Part shown: positions 35,281 to 46,488 of the stretch, one piece after another | Position numbering within the stretch: position 1 is the first letter of the stretch | How the letters are laid out: the number at the start of each line of letters is the position of its first letter | NCBI GenBank assembly: GCA_022605405.1 | Contig: JABYQQ010000002.1 | Coordinates: 744,001-808,000, forward strand | Direction: 5' to 3' | DNA: 64,000 nucleotides | DNA from: Earliella scabrosa | Taxonomy: Eukaryota; Basidiomycota; Agaricomycetes; Polyporales; Polyporaceae | Position numbers and translations under genes: made by a program | Notes under the pieces: generated by a model | The model's input: only the letters and a program-made list of their open reading frames with translations | Database searches by the model: none | What the model was told of the DNA's origin: nothing

Positions 35281-35454
35281 GCATGATAATTACGAGGTTC
35301 ACGTGTGGGTTCAGATGTGCTCCGAGACCCGCGCTAGCACACTCGCTCGTAGACTCACATGGAGGGGCCCGTCCAGTCCTGCGGGACCTGACGGCAAATC
35401 GCCGGTCGCAAGACCTCGGGCGATGGGGAAAACATGTCCCGCTCATCGGGAGCG

Positions 35455-36420
35455 CGGGCACGCTACACCGTCGCAGGACAGGATGCATGCGAGCCCGAGA
35501 GCATGCGAACATGACCTCGAGCGACGACCCGCGCATCTGCGCCGCCCTCAGCAACGGCACCGACATCTCTACCCGAGTGCGAGGCGGGCGAGCGGAGTCG
35601 GACTGCCGGCACTCCGGAGCGTCGCAGGACGTGGGGTCGTCGCAAGAATGGCACCCACCGCGAGCCCGTCTGCGTACGAGCTTCAGGCAGAGAAGTCCCG
35701 CCTACCGCTGCCCACGCCACCCGACAGCGAATCGGGGGCGGGAAGGCGGAGCGGGCACTCTACGCCGTCGCAGGGCAGGATGCATGCGAGCCCGAGAGCA
35801 TGCGAACATGACCTCGAGCGACGACCCGCGCATCTGCGCTGCCCTCAGCAACGGCACCGACGTCTCTACCCGAGTGCGAGTCGGGCGAGCGGAGTCGGAC
35901 TGCCGGCATTCCGGAGCATTGCAGGACGTGAAGCCCGAGAGCATGCGAACATGACCTCGAGCGACGACCCGCGCATCTGCGCCGCCCTCAGCAACGGCAC
36001 CGACGTCTCTACCCGAGTGCGAGTCGGGCGAGCGGAGTCGGACTGCCGGCATTCCGGAGCATTGCAGGACGTGAAGCCCGAGAGCATGCGAACATGACCT
36101 CGAGCGACGACCCGCGCATCTGCGCCGCCCTCAGCAACGGCACCGACGTCTCTACCCGAGTGCGAGTCGGGCGAGCGGAGTCGGACTGCCGGCATTCCGG
36201 AGCATTGCAGGACGTGAAGCCCGAGAGCATGCGAACATGACCTCGAGCGACGACCCGCGCATCTGCGCTGCCCTCAGCAACGGCACCGACGTCTCTACCC
36301 GAGTGCGAGTCGGGCGAGCGGAGTCGGACTGCCAGCATTCCGGAGCATTGCAGGACGTGAAGCCCGAGAGCATGCGAACATGACCTCGAGCGACGACCCG
36401 CGCATCTGCGCCGCCCGCAG
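35455..36420. repeat. 143 bp tandem repeat array, expanded
   Basis: The core GCGAACATGACCTCGAGCGA occurs at 35505, 35802, 35945, 36088, 36231 and 36374. The last five are exactly 143 bp apart, and the first step is 297 bp. The left duplicated locus has only two units. Because 143 is not a multiple of three, the repeated frames (MRGSSLEVMFACSRA and similar) are artefacts. Confidence 0.93.
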
Positions 36421-37883
36421 CAACGGCACCGACGTCCTTCGCCCGACATTCATGCCGACGCACTCCAGCCTACACGTCCCCTCCTTCTATCCGCACAGAC
36501 CGCAGATGAAGAGATTCAGACTCACCAGCCATATCGTCCGCCCATGCAGACCCCGCCGCGCCATGCTTTCAACCTGGATTGACGTACAAGAGGTACTGTC
36601 CGACGAGCTGCGGAGGAGGGAGCCGTCAGTGAAGATGACCGAGATAAGCAGGTAGACAGAACAGTGGGCACGAATCGACGCCGTGAGAAGCGTCAACAGG
36701 GAGGGTCAGTAAGCTCCGCTCGACGGATGACCGGACGAGGACGGATGAGCGGAGGCACCGTGCTGGCGGTCCGACTCCGCAACGACCGTCGATGGCAACG
36801 ACGGTGGGAGAAGCATGTCCCGCCTACCGCTGCCCACGCCACCCGACAGCGAACCGGGAGCGGAAAGTCGGAGCGCGGGCACTCTGCACCGTCGGACCTC
36901 GAGCGACGACCCGCGCATCTGCGCCGCCCTCAGCAACGGCACCGACGTCTCTACCCGAGTGCGAGTCGGGCGAGCGTACGGAATGCCGGAGCGTCGCAGG
37001 ACGGCGACTGTCCCTCGCCCGACATTCATGCCGACCCACTTCAGCCCACACGTCCCCTCCTTCTAACCCGCTCAGATCCCACCTGAACATATGCAGACTC
37101 ACCAGCGACATCGTCGGTCCTTGCGCACCTCGTCCTTGATGTTCGTTGGTGAACCTGAGGATGGCCATGTCCAAGGGGCTGCGCAAGAGAGAGTTGTGAG
37201 TAAAGCTGGTCGACGCAGGAACGCGCGGACCCCGAATGGGCGCCGCTCGCGGGTGAGCCACGGCGGGTCAGGAAGCTTGGTGCACGTCAGCAAAGTGCGG
37301 ACCTGCAGCAATCACGACGCACTCTCCGAATCTTGCAGAAATACCTAAGTCATCCCGACTCACCAGGTGTAGTTCTCCACTGTCAACCTGAGGCTGGCGA
37401 CAGACCATCCAGGAACCGCTGTTTCAGAGCAGAGCAGTCAGGGGATATGATAGACAGCACGTATTGCGACAACTTACACAGATCCTGTTGTCGATGCACG
37501 ATGGCGCGGCAACAAGTATGTTGTACACATAACTGTGCTCCGTTTTGCCTTCAACCATGGTTGCCACACGACCACGACTCGAGCGAGAGGAGCCAACGCC
37601 ATCCGGAGCATCGCACGACCCCAGCCCAGAGGAGAAAACGATCACAGCGATGGCGGGAAGCAGATCAACGTTGAGGCGCTATACAACTTCAAGCACAAGA
37701 GCAAGGACGGTTCGTCCTTCCGGCGCCTGTCTTCAGCGCGCGCTTCGTTCGCCAATATATATATAATGTAGGAGGCCCAACGCGCCACGACCAGGATTGG
37801 TACATGAGAATGATATACTCCACTGATACATTACAGCAAGACGCTACACGACGTCGTCAGACAACGGCAATGTGGAGACAAAA
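36219..37883 (+). repeat. 1.66 kb segmental duplication, right copy
   Basis: Matches 23772-25436 in direct orientation. It diverges abruptly after GTGGAGACAAAA at 37883, where the left copy runs into the end of the 25.5 kb gene and the right copy runs into unrelated sequence. Confidence 0.93.
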
Positions 37884-38300
37884 TCTCCGGCATCCACACT
37901 AGTTCTCTGGCCCGCTGAGGCGGGATGCTGCACACCCTCCGAGAGCCCTCGAGCTCGTCAACTCCTCTGTAAGCTTTCGCGCGACCTACAGACCCTGTCA
38001 GTCATCCCTACCGTCTCTGAGATTCTGCCGGTACTCACGCTAGACGTATTGACTGCACGGACCAAAATATCTTCGAATCGGACGGCGGCGGATGACAGGG
38101 AGTCCGCGTTAATGTCCACGCCGGCCGGTCCAGGTAAGAATTGTGGGACGATCATTGTATGTTCCGCACAACTTGGACAACGAGAGAGAGAGAGGGGAAG
38201 AGGTTCGGAGAGCGCGAGCACATGCGGCAGCCAAGTCCCCGACTGGCGCGCATGTAGCGCAACTCCAGGCTGCGAGAACGGTTTAGTTGAGGTATATGAC
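37884..38300. other. Junction segment right of duplication
   Basis: About 280 bp of sequence unrelated to the left locus are followed by a GAGAGAGAGAG run and GCGGCAGCCAAGTCCCCGAC, then GGCGCGCATGTAG. These resemble the region just upstream of the 25.5-27.1 kb gene. No gene called; a plus-strand frame from 37872 is not supported. Confidence 0.45.
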
Positions 38301-38306
38301 GACGGG

Positions 38307-41300
38307 CTAAGCGGCTAGGCCGTTGCTAGGCGCGCCACGCTTGAGTAGCTGCAGTGCTTCCCTGGAGGCGAACTCAGAAAGTGGAATGGGAAAGCAGCGG
38401 AACGATACGTACTGAACAATCTCTGCCTCGTGTTTGAACGAGTATGCAGTATCAATGGGCCCGAGGAGCTCCAACTGATAGTCTGAGAGCGTCTCCAACC
38501 ATTGGGGATTATAGGCTGCTCGAGGCAGACCCGGTACTGCAGGTCGACTGGACACGGCGCGAGGCGTATCAGCGCGATTGTGAACATGTGCGCCTGCCGT
38601 GCTTGAGCCATCTTCTTTGAAGTGCTTCGCGCGGACGAAGATGTCGATGGTATCGAGCCAGTCGTCTAGAAGCGGATTCCGCCACTCCAGCCGCGCTCGC
38701 CGGTATTTGGGTTTGACACCTTCGCGCTCTGACTCATCTGAGCTCATACCACCCACCCCAAGAGCCTGAATGAACCACACATGACGCTGCAGCCGTGGAT
38801 GCTCCGCGACCACGGTCAGGCGGCGGGTGTGGGTCTGCATACGAGGTAATCACATCAGCATCGTCTTAAGAATGCAGCGCACGCACATAGCTCTTCCTCA
38901 TGTATCGACGCCGCTTCCTGAGTCGGTCCGCATTGATAGGGGATCCAGCCGCCTTCCAGTTCCGGTAGCTAGTTTGGAGGCCCTTGAGATGCGTAGCGAA
39001 TGCCCGAGCGACTGTGACGCGGCTCACACCCGCAGGGACGTCTGAGCGTTGCACGAAGGCTTTCGCAAAAACCATGGCAACAGACTTGTTCCATGTTGAC
39101 TTCGGCGTCCCTTCTAAGTCAGGTCTGAAGTTGTCAACAGTACAGCACTGTCCGGACCCCCCGGTAAACTCCGCGACCTCTTGCCGGGACGGTATCTTAT
39201 CAACGTCGAAGGGCGCCATCCGTCGTACATCCTCGTCGTCGTCATCTCCTCCTTCTTCGTCCTCATCGCCGTCGGATTCCCGTGCCCGACCCATGTACTT
39301 GCGGGTGACTCTGGCGACTGCATCCTGACGATAGAGATCACGCACATGCACGAAGATTGGATCATGCGTCAATTAACGTACAAGAAGGGCCTTGCGTTCA
39401 GGATCTCTTCTGACCGGAACACTCTTGAGTTTCTTGACACGTTTGCCGGGCTTGGGAACAGGAAGTGTTTCCGCATCAGCTAGTGCTCCTTCATCCACGT
39501 CCATACGATCGTCATCAGGCGGTCTAGTCTGACGAGCAGCTGAGGCATCCGCGATTACCCCCATAAACTTCGTCTGCCGTTCAACCATTGTAGTCATGGC
39601 GACCCCAAGTCCGTTCATGGTTGCACTCATGGAGCACATGTTTGCTGTAATCGTGTTCATATCCTGTCGCAGCCCGTTGACATCGTGAGCCTAGAGGAGG
39701 GGAGTTTCAGCATGATCCGTGCACGGCATGAAGCTGAAGTCAAATGTACCAAGCCAGCCAAAGACGGCGCATTGGAGTTGTCAGGAAGGTCGGCAGCAGA
39801 AGAGCCAGGGTTGCTCGCGAATGCCTGTGGAGAGAACGTGAAAGTTGGGCGAGGATTACCCGCTGTGGGGATCCGACGATCACGGTTGCCACCGTCAGCG
39901 ACGGAGAATGCTTGTCCGGCAGTGAAGGCGAGGCCAACGTTGTTCCCGACTGGAACCTGTGCGTGCCCCGTGAGGGAGGTGTGCTCGGCGTTAGCAGGAA
40001 GGGGTGGGGGCGTGGCAGTGCCGGGCGGCTTGTTCCTCGGAGTCGTAGGCGGAGGAGACGAGGCGGGGTCAGCGTCAACCTGACTCATGTATGCAGGAGC
40101 TACCGCGTTATTAGAGGGCGCGGGAGGCTGGACGCGGGTTGTGGATGCAATGGGGCCGTTACCAGCGGCGGCCGCGCCGCCGGGTGGCTCTTTCCTCGTA
40201 AGCGGAGGAAACGAGCTGGCGGGGTCAGCCTCGGCCTGACTCGCAGATGCTGGGGCTACAGCGTGGCTAGAGGGTGCGGGAGCTTGAACACGGGTTGTGG
40301 GTGCCCCAGACTCGCTGCTACCAGCGGCGGCGGGAGGCGTGGCGGTGCCGGGCGGCTCTTGGTTCGCAGGCGGAGGAACAGCGTGGCTAGAGGGTGCGGG
40401 AGCTTGAACACGGGTTGTGGGTGCCCCAGACTCGCTGCTACCAGCGGCGGCGGGAGGCGTGGCGGTGCCGGGCGGCTCTTGGTTCGCAGGCGGAGGACGC
40501 GAGCTGGCGGGCTCAGCCTCGGCCTGACTCGCAGATGCTGGGGCTACAGCGTGGGTAGAGGGTGCGGGAGCTTGAACACGGGTTGTGGGTGCCCCAGACT
40601 TAGTGCTGCCCGCCATTACAGGAGGGGCCGTCGTTAGCGACGGAGCGCTAGTCAGGGGTGGCAGCATCTGCTGAAACAGACTACCCGCAGGTGTCAGAGA
40701 TCTCCGTGCCCTTTCACGGGGCGGGGATCCCAGCGGCGTTGTGGTTGGCTGCGTCTACGCATCGCGTTTGGTCGTATTAGCTGTCGCTGCTGCAGACCTA
40801 CAATAGTGGAACTCACATGGGCCGAGGGGCTCGACAATGCGCCCCCATTGCCATGAGTAGTAGTAGACCTGGTGGTGATGAGGATGTTCTATCAGAATAT
40901 GATCTAGTATGAGCTTACCCGGAAATAGAAGCATCCGCATTACTCGGCGAACGTGTAACGCGTCTACGCTTCGCGTTAGGTGCTAGTTCTGGACTCCGGC
41001 TCTTGCATCTCTTGCGCGAGGGGAGATGACTGGAACAAATACCATCAGGATACCATCAGGAAGAGACGCTACCGGGGGTGCGTGGACGTACTCATGGCCT
41101 GTATCACTTACGAACGCGCCTGTGCAAGAGAACGTCATATGCGTCATCAGTACGGATGATCATTGGAACAGCATGACGGCAGCTCTCACCCGGCATATTG
41201 ATGCTATCGACATCCACCGTGTCGTGTTCGATGCGTTGTTCGATGTCCTCTATGTCTCGTTCGATGTTCTCCATGTTAGTAACGTCAACGGGTGTTGACT

Positions 41301-42111
41301 CAGAAGGTTCTACGGAGTCCGGTTCACCGAGCGCGACGGGAGGAAAGTCGGCCAGATTCTGTTCACTGTCATCAACAGAGGCGACTGCCATGTCTGGCCC
41401 TAATGGAGTGCTGGCAGCATCTGACGGGTGTGAGTAGTCGTTCCGCATTTTGTGATGTTGTTCCGCATTTGGATCAAGTTGATGCGCGGTGTTAGCTGGA
41501 GGCTCTCTGGTGGGGTTGAGTGAGGGGTTAGCGGCTGACACCTCTCGAGTGGCGTCGAGGCTGCCTGGGGCCAAGGGCGGCGGAACTCCCGAATCGGCCC
41601 CTGCTTCGCCCTGCGAAGCACTGCGTTCATCCTGGGTCTGCATTGGATCCAGATTTGGATCGTCTAGCGGATACCCGTCTGCAATCCGTGAGGAATGTCA
41701 ACGTCAGACAGTCATACACGAGACGGCGAGAAGTCGACATACACAGCATACGGTCCGTGTCGCCCATCGCTGTTTGGGGCGTCCTCAGTAAAGTCTATCT
41801 CAAGTATGAGAAGAAGCCGGGGGAGAAGGACAAGGACAGTGAACAGGGGGCTCAGCCCTTTCGAGCTTGAGTGGTTCATTGTCAAGGATGGCATGAGTCG
41901 CTCCGGCGAAAGCCGACTGCTCGCGTGGCGGGGCGTCGAGGTCGAAGACTTCGTCCTTGCGTATATCGGCCGTATTCCACCAGGCCAAATGCAACGCGTT
42001 CAGCGGATATATAGTGTACCACACTTTGAGTAGGATGTACGGCGTTAGACTACTGTAAGGACGATCACGAGTGATGGCATTCAGAGTGCTGGCAAGATTA
42101 AACAAGGACAT
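38307..42111 (-). CDS. Large multi-exon Agaricomycete family protein
   Basis: The N-terminal exon starts MSLFNLASTLNAITRDRPYS and includes WNTADIRKDEVFDLDAPPRE. Next come an acidic exon (NMENIERDIEDIEQRIEHDT), a basic exon (APNAKRRRVTRSPSNADAS) that looks like a nuclear signal, and a Pro/Ala repeat domain with 40-residue exact repeats. The C-terminal half has KKLKSVPVRRDPERKALL, an acidic loop, FVHVRDLYRQDAVARVTR, LRKRRRYMRK and finally HPRLQRHVWFIQALGVGG followed by MSSDESE. From memory, the LG..GMSSDE signature with a following WRNP..DWLD belongs to a widespread Agaricomycete family of unknown function. About ten exons; several junctions are approximate. It may be two adjacent genes, with a second start in the Pro/Ala part. 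Confidence 0.55.
40259..40498. repeat. 120 bp exact tandem repeat inside the Pro/Ala domain
   Basis: Two perfect 120 bp units (40 codons), with degenerate units on both sides, encode the Pro/Ala motif TRVQAPAPS..PPANQEPPG. Confidence 0.92.
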
Positions 42112-42901
42112 GAGTACCCAATGTTGTTATCCGCGCGTCGCGAGAGGAACATAACTCACCTGAGTCATATAACAAACATTGAGAGTTACGGTGGACGAGG
42201 CTGCGAATGACAACTCATGCGGCCACGTATTTGGGTTGTTTGTATCTATTTACTACGTGTCCGATTCGGGAGCAAAAGTCGGATGCCGGGCCGACGTCAC
42301 GAGGGGCAGTCACGGTCCTGTTTACAAGGCTGGTTCAGGTCCGGAACTTGGCTGACGTAACGTTAAGACCCGGTACTAATGGGCATTCAACCTGTACTTA
42401 CTGAGAGTAACTCTTACGTAATGCCTTTTCCGGACCAGCCTTGAAACTAGGACCGTGACAGGAGTACAATTCCGGTCATTTTACAACGCTGTTCCGCGTC
42501 CTTCCCTTGTTATAATCAACTTCTTAAAAGGGCTTTCCAACATCCTCCGCAGTGCGCTTTGTGTGTCGCCTATTGGACGTACAGGGCAGTAAAGACGTGT
42601 TGTCTGGGCATGGCTACATCAGCTACCTGTCGCTGCAACTTGTGAAGATGCTCATCAGCTCGACAACCCTCACGACCCATCGCTCGCGACCGTCATGCTC
42701 GAACCTGCCTCGCCCGTCACCGTCACGGTTCGATATAACCCATACCCAGCGCTGTCCTTGTCAAGTGCACAGGGTCCTCTTAACTCTCGTTCCGTAATCC
42801 TGCGCCACACTGCAGGGACCTGAGGCGGCATCACGTCGTGATCCCCTCCTCTGCGTACGTGTCAATCCCACCTACTGATCCGAGCACTCTGACACATTGC
42901 G

Positions 42902-44023
42902 TTGCGCAGTGCTCGCCCACGCTCTGCTCTAGCGCGTCCGACGTTGGGCGTTGTGGTGGACATTCTACCTGAGACGCTAGGCAACAGTGCTCGCGCTGGT
43001 TCTGAAAACACGAGCGAGGCGCCTCTTCTGCATACTCCCCACATCGATCTGCTCCGACAGGGACCACGCCCAGTGAAGACCCCCGCTGGCTCCACGCAGG
43101 TCGCTGGCGCCTCAGCACCGCTAGTCGCTGGCCCGGATCAGGTCGTTGACTCCTCAGCTCCGCAGGACTTCGACTCCTTGCAAGTCGCTCGCTCCCCGAC
43201 TTCGCAAGCCCAGGAAACATCGCAACATGCCGATTCGTACGTTCACTCGACTCCTGTTTGTCAACGCCCACTGATCCTGAGGTCTCAGTCGCAGCCAGAT
43301 GGTCGTCGGGCGGGGGGACCGTGCTATCCGCGAGATAGGCGAGAAGACAGTCTGGTACTACTCGAGTTCGCCTACCTTCATCTTGGAGCCTCCCGTCGTT
43401 CCATCAGCCAAATACGGCAATCTATACGTCCACACCACTGCTAACAACGACCAGCAAATATGGCTTCTCAGCCGTGCACTTGCGTGGAAGAAGATACAGC
43501 TGCTTCACCCTCACCCATTCATCCCTGGCTACGTCCTGCATCGCCTGACCAACGGCGAACCGCGCTGGATCAAGCGTGCATCATCTGCGGTCACGTACGA
43601 AGGCCGCGTGAAGAAAGCTCAGCGCGACGCCTCTGCCGATCGCTCATCCTGTGAGTTCCCATCCTTCCACTGCGTCAGGTTACTGACTCGATTCTACGAC
43701 GCAAAGCCTGATATCCCTCAACGCACGTTTGTTTTCCGCGTAATAATGCACAAGCACACATTGCGCTGTTGCCTGTATTCGACGAGCCTGATGACGTCTA
43801 TCGGAGCACATATAGCATAAGTGATTCTACCAGTGATGAACTGTCGTTGCCTCCCCCCGCGCCCCCGAGGTCAATCGATATGTTTGACCTCCGCTCCCGT
43901 CGGCGCGCGTTCCAGCGTCAGGATCTACTGGTTGATCTGGAGCCAAGCGATAATCTTGAGTCTGAGCCATTCGGAAAGTACTCGACGCCCGTGATCCACT
44001 TGCGCGACAGTACGCAAGCATAG
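42902..44023 (+). CDS. Hypothetical protein, two-copy family member B
   Basis: The conserved domain (about 43335-43625) contains EKTVWYYSSSPTFILEP, YGNLYVHTTANNDQQIWLL, LHPHPFIPGYVLHRL and GEPRWIKR. It parallels the minus-strand copy at 12.9-14.0 kb. An intron with GTGAGT donor follows YEGRVKKAQRDASADRSS. The last exon ends FGKYSTPVIHLRDSTQA. Upstream, a Ser/Pro/Gln-rich piece (SLQVARSPTSQAQETSQ) is joined by a frame change or intron near 43300. No ATG start is established. The 3' end overlaps the WD40 gene on the other strand by 99 bp. Function unknown. Confidence 0.5.
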
Positions 44024-45775
44024 GTCGTAGAGCCTCGCGTTGACGATCCCCAAGTACTCCACGGTTGTGGCGCACTGCGAGTTGATGTAAGAAGATAGTA
44101 CCTGGCCATCTCTAGGCTGGTTGGTACTCACAGCTCGCTGTGCGGCCTCCGAAACAACGGACCATGGTGTACGTGCGTAGCCCCATGCAAGGACGAGAAT
44201 AATGACCGACCACAAGAATCCGGTGGTCACAATGACAAATCCTTGGCGAATCGCTTTGCGAGAGTGTACCGGTGCAGACTGTCGATATTCAAGTGTCAGC
44301 CTAAGTGATGATACAGAATGAGGCGCCGTACCATTACAAGGTCCACCAATTCATCAACGAACGTCGCTGCCTCCGCATCGCTGCCATCATCTGATAATAT
44401 ATCAACTTGGGTCGCCGCCAGAGGATAGCGAAGTATTCTACTCATGACCGCCCTCCAAATCTTGATCTGGACTTCTTGCCCTTGGGCGACAGAGCCGGTG
44501 GCAATGTAGCTGAGAGCCCCCCTCTCTCCGGTCTAACATCCACAGGAGCTCAGAACAGATGCTCGACAATGATGTTCACTGATCTCACCGCGACAGCTTG
44601 AATTATCTGACCTGGTACATGTGTGAGGATCTATATCACAATAAACCAGGGGCGTGCATTACTGTCGTGATGGAGCTTTTGGAAGATCTCTGTGGAGCCT
44701 TTGTACCAGATACAGACGCTACCAGTCGTTGTGCCGCAGACAATGCCGCCTCCACGCTGCACAAAGTTAACTTGAAGACGATGTCTAGAGTTCGGTACTT
44801 TGTCAAAGGTGTAGTGGGTTGCGGGTCTGTTCTTGCGACCATTAGCCACATATAGGTCGACGCCATTCTCGATGTTATGGGCAACAATATACTTTCCGTC
44901 CTCGCTGAGGGCGGAAGACCCTCTGTTGAGAATCAGGCCGTCAGTTAATACGCGAGACTGGTGTTATTAGAGGCGCGCACATGTTGGGTGTAAGGTTTTG
45001 AGGGAGGATCCGCCACATCACGTTCCTGGAATCAATCTCGTAACATCTGTCCATCACAGGATCAGGAAGGGCCAAATCAAATTCGTGAGCAAAATCTACG
45101 TACATTATTCCATGTGCGAGGTAGGAGACAATGAGTTGATCTCCGACATTCGTGAAATGGAGCGACATCGGCGCCAGCGTGCGGTCACCATCGTATACGT
45201 CAGAGCGATCGCTGGGCTTAGGAAGAACGACGTCGCCCAAATATACATCTACTAGAATGATGGGCCGTAGTGGTTATACGAAACTGTAGCTCACTCACTG
45301 CGTTTCTGCTCACGCGTCACATGAACTTGGTACCCGACACCAGCGGCCAAGAACGAGGTTCGAGGCGAGTAGGCAAGACAGTTGACCTGGCCAACAACAC
45401 CTAGCTTGATGTCACGTTGGTCGACACTGGCCTATACTCCGAAGCCCACTTATCAGTGTGACAGCCAGGATTGTATGGAATACCCACAAGAGTGAAGTCA
45501 AACATCTGGAAAATGCGCCCATCATCACAGCCAACGAGGATTGTGTCCGGGTGAACTGGATGCCAGATGATGCATGACACGGGCTTCTCGTAGACGAGAC
45601 GATACAGTTCGTCCCCTCTGGCGACGTGCCATACTATCACAGTACAGTCGTCCCCGCCACTGGCTAGGTATGTGCTGTCGGGCGAAAAGCTCAGCGTATT
45701 CACAGTATTTAAGTGTTTCCCAGCCAAGGTATGAGCTTCGATGTAAGCTGAGGAGTTGATCTCAGAGTTCACCAT
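43925..45775 (-). CDS. WD40-repeat protein with C-terminal membrane segment
   Basis: WD40 blades fold into a propeller used as a protein-binding platform. The N-terminal exon reads HTLAGKHLNTVNTLSFSPDS, then LASGGDDCTVIVWHVARGDE and CIIWHPVHPDTILVGCDDGR. Later exons give VVGQVNCLAYSPRTSFLAAG, GDQLIVSYLAHGIMYVDF, SEDGKYIVAHNIENGVDLY and GGGIVCGTTTGSVCIWYKG. After a piece reading QEVQIKIWRAVM come an acidic stretch and a hydrophobic segment (GFVIVTTGFLWSVIILVLAW), so the protein may be membrane-anchored at its C terminus. At least four introns. I prefer the ATG at 45775; in-frame ATGs lie upstream (for example at 45799). Specific function unknown. Confidence 0.7.
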
Positions 45776-45879
45776 GGCACCTAGTCGAGCCAGCATGTAA
45801 GAAGAGACGAGGCCCTGTTGGGTAGCTAGCTGCAAGAAATGAGCCGGCTGGCCACGCGTCGCGTGCATGCAGAGCACGC

Positions 45880-46485
45880 GATTCGGAGCGCTAGTGCCAT
45901 TTCAACAACAGCGGCAACAACGATGGTGGTCGTCGAACTCGGTATACTCACCCTCCGAGACTCCCGTTTGGCTCGGAACTCCCCGTCGCGTTCAGCTGGC
46001 TGCAGCTTAGGGTGCAATCCGTCCTACTGGAACCCGGAAACCAGAGTATGTCTTGCAGAAGTCTGAGCGTTGCGTCACAGAAATGACCAGCTAAGCACCA
46101 ACTAACGGAGCGTCACGAATAGGTACAAGGAGAGTAGGAATCATAAAGCGCAGGATCAGAGCATTTATGGCAGGATTTACTAGGCCGTGCGACGATGGCT
46201 GTAAGTGTAACGAAAAAAACGAATCGCGATACTACAATTGTAGAGAAAAGGGAGTGGTCTAAGTCTATGCTAGTATCGTATAAACGACGTGTGCGCGGGG
46301 GCTGATGAGTACCGATCGTATGAGCGTGTGTGCTTCTTGGAGAGGCGATCGTCAGAGACTGCGTTTCATGTCCTTGATGAGCGCAGATGCCGCCTAAATT
46401 GGTACGTCAACGACGCCCCGTCAAGGGAGGATATGACCCGCATACCTCACGGATGCGTACACTTTCGAAAAGAATGCTCTCAAAA
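45880..46485. other. Intergenic, no gene seen
   Basis: AT-richer DNA between the WD40 gene's 5' side and the 3' end of the next minus-strand gene. Only short frames. Confidence 0.5.
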
Positions 46486-46488
46486 TGG

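Noticed and set aside
39744..40637. Plus-strand 297-aa Gly/Arg/Cys-rich frame
   Set aside because: It is the antisense shadow of the Pro/Ala repeat domain and follows its 120 bp repeat.
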